Assembly: GCF_042242105.1 (NCBI RefSeq)
Contig: NC_092012.1
Span: 7,383,470-7,447,469 of the forward strand
Origin: Pempheris klunzingeri
Lineage: Eukaryota; Chordata; Actinopteri; Acropomatiformes; Pempheridae
DNA: 64,000 nucleotides
Direction: 5' to 3'
A program made the translations under genes and the position numbers. Under the pieces are notes generated by a model. It did not search any database and was not told the DNA's origin. It was given only the letters and a program-made list of their open reading frames with translations. Below, in pieces: positions 14,711 through 44,095 of the stretch (position 1 is its first letter; every line of letters starts with the position of its first letter).

Positions 14711-14735
14711 TGACGTCACGGGGGAGGGGGGGGGG
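14711..14735. promoter_or_regulatory. CRE palindrome beside a G-rich tract
   Basis: A full TGACGTCA palindrome (14711-14718), the consensus for CREB/ATF factors, is followed at once by a C and then a G-rich run. Whether it is used is unknown. It lies about 6.4 kb upstream of the coro2b start codon and could be a distal element of that gene. Confidence 0.35.
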
Positions 14736-17700
14736 TAACTTCTGTTCCACTGGCATCTGTAACTCAGATGAACAGGGGTGGATCATAACACGTTAACGTA
14801 CATGAGTAAAAAAGTAGTGGGGAGCAGCTTCTTGGATGCTTCTGCACTGCGTTTACGAGAGCGCCCGTGATCAGCTTCAGCCTACCTGCCGTACTTCATT
14901 AAAAAAACATTATCAACTAGTGCTGTTTTCTTTTCATTATTCTGCACACCCTACAAATATTGATAAGGAAATTAACCCAAACTCTCAGTAATTTATGAAC
15001 CATTTCCAATTGCGGCAGTGCAGGTACTTTCATCATTGCATCTATCTCCCCTCTGAGGTCATTCTGTAGCTGTAATCTCTGTCGTATAAAAACGTTTACA
15101 GGATCAGTCTTTTCTGTCCTGCTGTTACGTGCAACCCCTCGACTCGCCTGTGGACTCGCCTGTTTTGTTGAGCCGTCATGTTAAATGATGGCTAAATGAT
15201 GTTCGTAGAAAAGGCCCCTCAAAAGGTTACTGTCCTTTTCTTAACATGTGAGATGACATTTACAACATACTGTTAAGAAAGGCGTTGTTCTGTGGTTAAA
15301 TCTTAAGTTATTAGTGATGTTGCAATTGTAAACTGGTTTTCTCACTCGTCCTCTGGAAGTTCCAGTTCAGCTCTCGTTATTGACAGAAGTTAATTAGCTT
15401 AATCTTAATCCTTTGCAGAACGTGGATTTCATCTGTAGTGTTGTGAGCAATTTCAGCAAATCTCTATCTTGTAAAATCTTCTATTAACAAAAAACACTGT
15501 TATCACTATTTACTTTCACAAGGGAAGAATTGGCTTTTCTTTTTCTTTCAAAATAGCCGATAACATTGAAATACATTTTGAATTTAAAATCCTGGCACTG
15601 TGGGTTTTACCAACTCAGTAACTGCTGCACAAACAAAACAAAAGACCTGTCATTACTGCAAATTTAGACAATGCACATTAATATTTTACAATTAAGTGCA
15701 TACTATACAATGAATGAAAATATTATCTGTATGGGCAAGTGTTAGGATCAGCATTGCTGCTCTGAAGAGGATTAACACAACACAACTAATGATGCTGACT
15801 GTCAGCTGATAGCTCGTAGAATACAAATACTTTGGTCTAATAATCTGAAACTTCACAGCATACAAAAGCCTTTTATAAACACAACTGTCCCATCAGGCAT
15901 CGCCATAGCAGTGTAGAAAATATTCCAGTGCGTTCAGCCAAGCTGTGACACTTCCTGTGTGAGATCCCACTTCATGCTGAGAGAAAATCTGGCCAAAAGA
16001 GCCAATAGGATATCTCTCTTCTGGTGATATTTACTCCTTGCACAGACGGGAAGTCATCATGAATGACTGTGCAGTGTCACTCCCAGGGAAGAGGAGGAAG
16101 GGACAGAACATAGCGTGGTGGCTTGACGGGGCTTCACTATGTCTGAGTGACAAGACATGCAGTCACCCTGCAGATTTCCCTTTTGTATCTATTGAATGTG
16201 AGCTCAGATGGCCCTACTTCCTTATTTGGCACCGACATTAAGAAAATCTTGATTGGAACAGTTTAACCCATTGATAAGATCTGGTGGTGTTTGAATGGCC
16301 TTTTATGGTTCATAATGAGTCTGAATGCTGCCATTGAGTGTGTATAGTTTGTTGACGTTTGACTGCAGCTGGGCTGATTGAAGAATCACAGCCAAGTGAA
16401 GCTATTCTTTTGAAAATAATTTAAAAATGGGGTTTTTTTGTGGTTTGTAGAAGCTGGACAGACGGTTTTAGAATATCGGAAAGAGGGTTAAAAACTCTCT
16501 GAGAGAGAGGAGGAAAAAGAAAGACTGGGTGTGCACAGAGTAGCAGCAGCGCCTTGAAGCAAAACTCAATAAACACACTCTGCTGTCTGGAGTGGTCTGC
16601 CTTACAGCCATGAACACTACAGTAAATGTACACCGGTGGAAACAGACAACATATGGCCAGACATGGACGCAGGCATGGAAACAGACACACATGTACAACA
16701 CATAATAAAGACAAAAGGCAAGTGTACTACACACACATACACACCAAGCCATGAGGCCAAGGCAAACCTCCTTTGCACTGAACCTGCGGGGCTCCACCCA
16801 CATTTCAAACACACAGACAATTATCAGGGGATGTAATTTTCACTGCAACACCTGCCTCGCTGCATCGACCTGACCAGGGGTCGTCTCAGAAGCTGTTTGA
16901 AAGAAACTTCAGGGGTCGTCAATGAGGAACAGGCAGGGATTTAGTAGCTGAAGTCAGTCACACAATTATCTCCAGCTCCATTAAATCTTTACATATGCAC
17001 TTGAATAGGGTGCGAAAGACAATTTTAGGATTTTGAGTTCCTTATTATTATTTTATTGATGCAAAGTAAATCACAGGTTGGGGGCAAGGAGGCTTAGTCA
17101 ATGTTTTTTTTAATATAAAATCTATTTATTGTTCCTGATGGAGTCATCTAGCTAAACAGGAACAAACACTGATGTTCAAATTAACTTCAGCTATTTCAGA
17201 TGTTGCTTACACCTTGTTGATACATTTCTGACCATGGAACACAGTCACTGTGATATGTGGGTCAAAGAAGCACAAATCAGACTTAAGTCACACTCAGCTC
17301 CCAAGTTACAATAGCTATAAGTATAAATCTACACTGTTGGGGCATTATGCTAATTTCTTAAGACTTTTAAACACTTGTAAAGGTTAATTCAACCTTTTCT
17401 TGTCAGTGAAGCTTTATTGGTTTAAGTAAATCATTGATCATCAAAACAATATTTTTGAAAGCAGGATTTAGTCATTACAGTTTATAATAGAAGGCATATT
17501 TCATTAAATGTCAGTTGTTTTTCTCACTTTCAGCAAAATATGAAAGCAAGATACAAAATGTGAAAGCTTTACCTTTATTATTTATTTATGTTCTCATTAC
17601 ATGACACCAAAAATGGCAACTTGCTCAAAGACATGACTATAGATTATGGATTATGGATTATGTGCATATATGAAATATCAGACACAGAAGAGTTAGAGGA

Positions 17701-17939
17701 CATTTTTCTTAGCTTTGAAACTGTGGATTCTGGAGGTCCTTTTCAGGAAGGTGTCTGCATTCCCTGTCCATACATGATTCATGTTTTTTAAAAGGTAGCG
17801 GCCTTTATTTCAGTCTAAATTTTTTATAATTTTGCCTCTGGTACTGTCATCAAGGTCCATAGTTTCAGATTCAGAGTCCACCTGCCTTTACAAACAATAG
17901 GTAGGTTTCATACCTGAGGAGTGAAGGATTAAAGTAAAA

Positions 17940-18434
17940 CAGGTAGAGGAAGGAGATTAAAAGAAGGGAGGACGGAGGAAGTGCAACTCCTGGTGGTGCT
18001 GGGAATCACCCAGAAGGGCCTTGTGATTACAAACAAGCAGTGGGTGGGAGAGGAAAGAGGATGAATGGCTACTACTCTCCAACTGCTCGTCTGCTTGAGC
18101 TGGAGCACAAACTGTGGCAGAGACAGGCAGAGAGACTGAGGGCTGACTGAGTGGCAGGATGGGAGAGAGAAGGGTAAGAGGAGGAAGGGGGGAGTGTTAT
18201 CCCTCCAGCTATCAGTACCAGTAGGAGGAGAAGAGCGAGTTTAAAGGGGAGGGGGGAGAAAAACATGAGAGAGAAAGAGGTAGAGCAGACACAAGCTGTA
18301 TGCTTGGATTTGAAGGGGAAGGAAGGAAGAGAGGAGGTCCTGGCGGCTTGCTTAGAAAGGAGAGTGGATGTTTGCAGTCTGAGAAGGTCGCAGCAAAACT
18401 GTGACAATAGTGTCACTGTAAGGACACTGTTAAG
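17940..18434 (+). other. coro2b: Candidate noncoding first exon / promoter area of coro2b
   Basis: A purine-rich block ends in a consensus donor: GTTAAG, then GTAAGG (donor GT at 18435). Joined to the 21139 acceptor it would place AAG directly before ATGTC, giving A at -3 of the coro2b start codon. An upstream ATG at 18265 is open to the donor (56 codons plus 2 nt) and would run out of frame with the coronin start, so it would act as an overlapping upstream ORF. The 5' limit and transcription start are not visible. This is an inference from the donor, composition and position only; other first exons may exist further left. Confidence 0.3.
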
Positions 18435-21138
18435 GTAAGGTGACATTTTCAATAAGGTGATTACGGGAGCATTAGTGTGCTATCCATTATATTTTAGATA
18501 CGATTATTTGAATCCAACTTGGCATAAAACACATTTTATGGTGAAAATCTGCAAAGTTAAGAAGGCCTCACACTGTTAAACCCTAGAGGGAATCATGCGC
18601 ATAACGCTCAAGTCTTGTGATTTGTGTTTATTGATACGTAGTCATTTCTTCTCTGAGTTTCTGTGTTTTTGTGTACGTACATGCTGCTGCTCATGGTCTG
18701 TGTGTGCGTGCGCTCTTTATGCTGCAAACCCTCGTGAGATAAGAAAGACACAAACAAACACAGACATCCCTTCTGTGCCATATCCCAGTGACCAATGAAT
18801 GAGCATCCTTGTAAAGAGAGCTCAAAGCGGACGAGTCTCCTCTTTCCCTCTCCTCTAATCGTCCCTCGGGCCACTCTCTGCTGCTCTTCTGTTCTGCATT
18901 AATTCTTTAACAAGCTGCCATTATACTGCTCATACAGACACGGCTCCAGAGCAGTTGATCGGGATGGGATGAGGGTGAGACATTTGTATGCTCACAGCAG
19001 AATCACATATGTATTTTCACTATCAATTGACCACTCAAGAGCCCAGAGTGAGTTTTCATATTTCTTGCTTTGTCTGACCAGCAGTCTAAAACCCAGAAAT
19101 ATTCAGCATACAGTTATATAAAACAAGGGAAGCAGCAAATCCCCACATTTGAGCAATGGTCTTTACTTTTCCTTATTTAAGGGAAGTTACCAATGCTTTA
19201 GTATAAGTTAAAGTCTTACAACATTTCTATTACCAATGGACCTTTTTTGCCTGCGTACATTACATTCACATGGTGCATCATTCTCCTTTCGGTTTCAAAT
19301 TAGTTTGATTTTGATTGTGATTGAAAAGCCATGATAATTTATTGCAGTACATCCTATTTTATAAACTCATGACACTGTAAAGAATAATACTAACTAGCTG
19401 TTCGACAAAGGTAGTTGAGTTAAAAGTACAATATTTCCATCTGAATCGCAATTGAGTAGAAGTGTGAAGTAGCAGAAAATCGTTGTACATTAATTATCTT
19501 AACTATTTACATAATTAAGTTTTCAGCACCACTTGCAAAATTCAAAAACAGGAAAAACTGCTGTGGCACTATGCTTAATGCGCTGTAATAACAGTATCAC
19601 AGCAATACTGCCACGGGGTCACTGAGTGCTGGAGGTAGGGCGAAGTGATCACCCACATCATTGTAGCCCACTGGATGCCATTTCACCAGTCTGGTTTTAG
19701 ATGGAAAAGGACAGAGCAGGACAATGGCAGCAGCATGGTCTGAGGATGTTTCTATTTGCATGTGTACACCACTCCCACCAGTTCCCCTTCGCATCCCAAG
19801 AACAATGCTGAATAGAGGATTGCCTGATGTCATCCGCCATTGCTGCTACAGATCTGAGAACGGTCATAAACCCCCCCCTCAGTTCCTGTTGTGAACTGAT
19901 ATGATCCATTAATAGTGTCACTGGAATTTATACCCATCAACAGATCTGGTTTCAGAAGATCTTTCAAAATGTGGCAACATTCATCAGCCAGAAATTCCCC
20001 CCGTTTCTTTCCTTGTGGGACAAAGGGCATTTGACATCCACTTCCTGTGGCTGGGTCAACGATGAGTCCTTAAGCAGAGCCATCTCATGCCAGAAAATCA
20101 AGAGCTTCACCAGTACATTCTTGTGGTGGAGTGACGAACAAAAGAAGCAAACGTAACCACTTGTCTTTTGTTGTGTGTAGTGGCTACAAACAAAGGCTGC
20201 TTTTCTGTCGCACAAGATTCATGTGAACAAAATAAAGTGACAAACATCAGGACGTACTCTCATCTGTTGTGTGTGGCTGAGATAAATCATTTTGGTTGAC
20301 ATACAACTGTCTTTTTTGTGATAAAGTTATTTAGAAGAAATGTCCTTACTACTGCTCCTCTGTCTTGACGTTTTAATCACTCTCTCTAAGGCAACAAGAA
20401 ATAGTGTCAAAACAGTTTTCACCCAGTTTTCACCCTTTCAAAGTCTCACACCCATAACCAATTTGGACACTTTCCCACAACTCCATGTGTGACTGTTATC
20501 ATGTCTGCACAGATGGGACAGCCCACCCTGCAACTGTGCCTTTAGTAGATGGGAATTTAACATTAGGTTTCACTCATTCTCCCTGTATAACCATCATCAC
20601 ATTAAGTTGAACAATACATTAAGATTAATTATAACAATGATTAAAAGATAAAGATAACTTTCCTTTATGGTGTAATTTATTTTCTTAATGATCATTCTGT
20701 ACCAACTTGGTTATTTTACATGGATAAATGTTCATCTGTTCTGCCTACGCACAATATCAGAACTGCTATTCCATTTGCTGCACTGGACACACCAGATGGT
20801 ACAAAAGCACGGTTGTCATCTAAAGCATACCTATAGTTTAACCACATTAAATGCATTGCACAAAATATTGTTTTTGGATGGCAAAGCCAGGTCAAAGCTG
20901 TTATGCTTTGTTGATTCTGATAAATAAAACAGAATTATAAATGGGTGCATGTGCAAGTAAAATATCACCCTTTTCTGTGGGAAATGTATTTCATTGACTG
21001 ACGGTTAATTCAAAACAATAAGACACTGATTATTAATAGATCATTGTTAGTAGCAGCTCTAATAAAGAAGCTCAAGTAATGTCAGGATGTTCTGTGTCAA
21101 ACCTACATTTTATGTAGATATTCATTTCTTTCCCTCAG
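18435..21138 (+). other. Presumed intron between the 5' UTR exon and first coding exon of coro2b
   Basis: The stretch is noncoding if the first-exon call above is right. It ends in a good polypyrimidine tract and CAG (21129-21138). The part 19600-20215 is more GC-rich and reads, on the minus strand, as three partly overlapping short frames. I could not assign these to any family. Confidence 0.4.
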
Positions 21139-35203
<14,065 letters not shown>

Positions 35204-36941
35204 CCTCGCTGCCTCCCGGACTGGCAAAGCTGCTTCCTTTGCCCCCACTTCTGACCTCCAACAAGCTTCTGAGCCCTCCCACCCTTCGTTTTTGATAAAT
35301 CACACTATATCATAACTTAATTCCTGCTGCCCTGCATAGTGCACACAATAATATGATAACTGAAGGATAATGTCTTTACTGGTGCAATTACTGGAATGTT
35401 GTAATAATGACAAATGTGATGCCTTGACTCTAAGTAATGGAGGCAATGCAGTGTTCATGGATTGCAATCTTAACATAAAGTCGATGGTAAAGGAGGTTTG
35501 AGATCCAAGAAATGTAGGTATTATCTATGTTTTTACGATGTAATATTCTTGATCTGACGCACTCTGAGGTGTTATGATCAGTTTCTGCATATTTCTCTCC
35601 AGACCTCCTGTGTGTCTGTCTCACTATGCCTACCCAATCATTCACGTGGCAATATGTCAATCACCACGCAAAGGAGCTCCCACACCTATCCTCCTAGAAT
35701 GACCAAACCATCATCTAGTTCTCCTTTTTTGCTGAGTCAAAGCCGGAGCATAAAAAGACTGTCACTGGCTCCTACTCTTTCTTCCCCAAGGCCTTAGACC
35801 CTGCTGCAGACACAGATTGCAGCGAGCTGCAGCATCCTCTCAAAATGGCTGACATGAAGTGGTTTTGCAACTGACAGAAAAGACGAGCTTATGCAGACAC
35901 GGATCATGTTTTTCCACACAGCTGCTTGTCCTGTAAAGTCTTTTCTCACCAACAAATGTTTTGTATAGATTTTACTTCACAATACTGACCTATTACTACC
36001 CAAATGTCTTTCTTCCCAAGGAGAGTGCATAACTCCCTTACCTTAAGTGTTTTTATTCTTTATTTAAATAGTGGGAAAGCAGCAGGGAGACATGACTTGT
36101 GTAACTACTCAAAATAGGCTCAAGGGAAGCTTGGCTGGCTGTTATCGGTTTTTAGGGCTAATTTTGAGGATGGGGGGGTAATGTATATTTGCTTCTATTT
36201 ATTTGTCACATGTTACCTTTTTAGCTAATAACATGTATATTTGTTAATCCCTTTTTTTTGTATGATGTGTCGGCGCAAGTAATGATTGTGATGCTTGATA
36301 GATTTGCTGAATGTTTCCGGTTGAAATGGTGCAAACTTTTTGTGAAGCTGTACCTTAAATGGTATTAGTTCCTTAATTCCAACAACATAACTTCAGATAA
36401 GGTATGAATATATACTCTTGCCTATTCCTAACAGTACAGAAGACTGTCATAATAACCATCCTTTTACATTTAGACTAAATATATCACTATTACTGTGTTT
36501 ATCTGTAGATGTGTCATTTTACTCCAAGCACCTGCTTCTCTTCCTCCACTTCGACCGTCATCTTAACTTAAACTGCAGTTCAAATACATCTGTTTCCATT
36601 TAAGTTTTTTCTCTGCAAATTTAAGAGAAGTGGGCACTGGATTAACATTTGATTATGCCAACCAAGTTCAAGCAGTTTTCAAAAAGATTCTGCTAAATAT
36701 GCCATGTGTCTTTTAATCCAGACCCAATCACATTCAGCCTCGCCTTATTTCTGATCCTGCTTTTTGTGGACTAAGAAAAGGAGGAAGATGAATTGGCTGC
36801 ACACATAGCAAGAATGGAATTTATATCCTGAGGGAGTAAGAAGTAAGTTATGGACTGAAGGTCACAAGTCTTTCCTGATCACGTCACACTGGGGTCATAA
36901 GGGGTCCAAAGCTTTATAGCTTCAGTTAAAATAATCAGGAA

Positions 36942-36947
36942 AATAAA
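36942..36947 (+). terminator. Poly(A) signal AATAAA, coro2b candidate 1
   Basis: The first AATAAA on the + strand after the coro2b stop codon. Confidence 0.5.
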
Positions 36948-36996
36948 ATCATGAACCCTTTGACACATTAATGGTAAATGTGGATGTTTCTTACAG

Positions 36997-37007
36997 ATTA
37001 AAATAAA
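36997..37007 (+). terminator. Poly(A) signals ATTAAA/AATAAA, coro2b candidate 2
   Basis: Overlapping ATTAAA (36997) and AATAAA (37002) lie 55 bp past candidate 1. GT-rich sequence follows at 37025-37035 (AGTGTGAAAAGG), a plausible downstream element. Confidence 0.5.
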
Positions 37008-37485
37008 AGGCTGCAGTGAAAGTAGACAGTGTGAAAAGGATGTACCAGAGAAGGGTCAGCTACAGTGGAGAGAAGTTGAAGTTGTGCTTTGCCAGGTCCT
37101 CTAATGTAGGTGTACCGAAGACTAAAATCAACCACTTGACAGTTCATTTTTAGTCGAGGTGAGGTAACAGGACAGAAAGGCTTTTAAAATGACAGAAACT
37201 CTTGTTGTTCAGTGGCGTTTTGGCCATGGCAGTTCCTCCTTCCTTGATTAACTTTTTGGGAAAACCCAGCGTAGTTGCTTAGTTTTGTCTGTGGAGGTAC
37301 AATAGGTCTTGTTCAGTGTAGAGATAATAGTATCACATTTGTCTGCTGAAAAATGCATCCTGGATCAGTTTCTGTGTGGAGAAAAACTGTCATCAACGCC
37401 TGATGACCTGAAAGTGGAGTTCTGTACCTTTTGACTTGACCGTGTTATACAAGGACCACAAACTGCAAAACATATATAAAAGGGA

Positions 37486-37491
37486 TTTATT
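37486..37491 (-). terminator. Poly(A) signal (distal), anp32a
   Basis: AATAAA on the minus strand (TTTATT on plus), about 1.19 kb after the stop codon. Confidence 0.45.
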
Positions 37492-38524
37492 GAAGTGAAT
37501 GGGAGGGAAAAAGAAACAATTTGGCTGATGACAGTGGATTTAACATAGAGTGAAAAATCACTGAGGTAGGCCAATTTGACCATTATGTATAATAGTGAAA
37601 ACAAAGTCCAAAGAACTGGCCGTTTTTTCCAGAGTTAACACTTTTGAAACATTTTCAATGCACATAAGATGCCGATGTAACCTCCATTTATATCAAGTAC
37701 TTCTCTACACTACCACCACAAAGTCAAATTCAAACATTGCCACCTGTGTGTCACAGAAAAGAATGTGGAAAAAGCGATTATGAATTCTGATGTTGAACAT
37801 TTCTATTTATGGAACGATTATGCATATAAAGTTATGTTCAAATTCAAGAAATTTCACACTGCGTATTTTAGATAAAGCAGCATACATATTTAATATCTTA
37901 TTACAATTCATATTTCACCTCAGTTGTCTGTTCAATGTCTGCCGTCATCAAAGAGAATACAAAAAAATAGATTTGGTCATTATTTACAAGAACACGTAAT
38001 TTCCGAACTATCAAAGCTGAGGGTTTGAGGAGGAGGAGCAGCTTTGACAAGGGCAGACATTTTTTTGCAAGGATTTAAAAATATGCCCTGTGAGGGTCAC
38101 ACTGTGCATGTTCAGACAGAAGTTTCACACCAGGACAGCAGAGAGTATTGGCATACTGGTGACACTACAAATACATAACTTACATTTAAAAAAACAAAAA
38201 AAAAAGTTCAATGCAAAATAAAAGAAAACAAGAAGTTTAAGACGGGGAGAGGACAGCCATACATGAAATCCAGTAGTTGACTTTAAAATGTATTAGACAT
38301 GCACTCTTTTTTTGTTTGATTTTGTTTTTTTCTTTTGAAGGGGGGGTCTTAAAATACATAAGTCATCAGAAACTGGTCTTACACAAACGGTGAGAAAACA
38401 AAAACATTTCTTAAAAAGGTTTATCTTAGCTATTATTTGATAATACAAAATTGGTGTCCACGAAGCAGTTAAAAGTGGACTGTAAAGACTGGAATACGGG
38501 AGCATCAAAGGTACATAAATTTAA

Positions 38525-38530
38525 TTTATT
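38525..38530 (-). terminator. Poly(A) signal (proximal), anp32a
   Basis: AATAAA on the minus strand, about 150 bp after the stop codon. Confidence 0.4.
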
Positions 38531-38678
38531 TCTCCAGACAACCCCGTCTACCTGACTGGCCGATAACAAAAACCACTCCTACTGCAATATGAAACTGGGG
38601 AAAAATACATGGGGTTGCTGGGAGGTGACTGGGAGATACAAGTTTAAAACAGTTCACAACTTAGCTTCATGAGGACTC

Positions 38679-43269
<4,591 letters not shown>

Positions 43270-43520
43270 CCTTGATCAGCGCGCCCGCGATATGATACAC
43301 ACTTTTTTTTTTTTAAATAATTACTGCAAATGCAACTACCACCTCCAGAACAGACTGCTGTTGTTCATTCAAACTTGATCCGCTCGGTGGGCGGGAGCAC
43401 GTCTCGGGATTGTCGTCACCGTCGGCCAATGGCTGCAGCCAAATAAAGAGGGAACGGATTTACAGACGCACGGGCCAATGAAGCCGCCCTGATAAATCTG
43501 GGTGGGGTTTTGTTGTCGAA
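43270..43520 (-). promoter_or_regulatory. anp32a: anp32a promoter, CpG-rich
   Basis: The region directly upstream of the anp32a ATG is CpG-rich (GCGCGCCCGCGA at 43279-43290). It carries a GC box GGGCGG (43389-43394, + orientation) and two CCAAT boxes (43426-43430 and 43475-43479 on the plus strand). No TATA box is placed clearly. The combination fits a housekeeping-type promoter with dispersed starts, as expected for a broadly expressed nuclear protein. Exact start sites are not visible. Confidence 0.6.
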
Positions 43521-43967
43521 GTTTGGTTGCTTGTTAACTTAAGTTTACATGGTTAATGTAACAATTAACATTAAAAAAAATCAGCTGCACTTCCACTAAA
43601 ACAAATCAAGCAGGGGAAAGCAATAAATTAAAAAAAATAGAAGCTTGATACAGGAAAAACATACAATTTAAAGAGAAGATCTATTTGTTTTGGTAGGTTT
43701 TTAATCATTTATTTTAATTTCTTGAAAAAATCCTGGTGACCACTGAAGAATTTAATGCTATTGAATGGAACCTAAATGAGTTATAGTCTTGTAGTTTATT
43801 ATAGATTGCATAAAAAAAATGTTTATTTCATCTACGAACTAAAAAAAAAAAAGAGTGTTTAGCTGCTATTAAAAAGTAATAGGCTGCTGCTTATTTCCAC
43901 AATGGTCCTGGTTTGTTCAAAATGTGACAAAACAAAACAATTGTGGACGTTCAGCTTTATCAGAGAC

Positions 43968-44095
43968 TTTTTACTTTTTACATATTATACAAATGAAACA
44001 TAAAATATATTTGACTGGACCTTTTGTAGAATTTTTACTTTTTACATATTATACAAATGAAACATAAAATATATTTGACTGGACCTTTTGTAGAA
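43968..44095. repeat. Exact 64-bp tandem duplication (two copies)
   Basis: Unit 43968-44031 is repeated without a mismatch at 44032-44095. The perfect identity points to a very recent duplication or to an assembly artefact. Confidence 0.95.

Larger units (their letters stand above)
35204..37025 (+). other. coro2b: coro2b 3' UTR (extent inferred)
   Basis: Noncoding sequence after the coro2b stop with no AATAAA until 36942. The first canonical signal would give a 3' UTR of about 1.75 kb and the second (37002) about 1.8 kb. The stretch lacks recognised repeats, as expected for a UTR. The exact end needs transcript data. Confidence 0.6.
37465..38678 (-). other. anp32a: anp32a 3' UTR (extent inferred)
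   Basis: The region follows the anp32a stop codon on the minus strand. Two minus-strand AATAAA signals occur, a proximal one at 38525-38530 and a distal one at 37486-37491, so a short UTR of about 0.17 kb or a long one of about 1.2 kb is possible. An A/T-rich run at 38188-38210 lies inside the long form. Confidence 0.6.

Noticed and set aside
18072..18452. 126-codon minus-strand frame rich in Ser and Leu
   Set aside because: It is the antisense of a purine-rich block that fits better as a + strand 5' UTR exon; no protein motif is seen.
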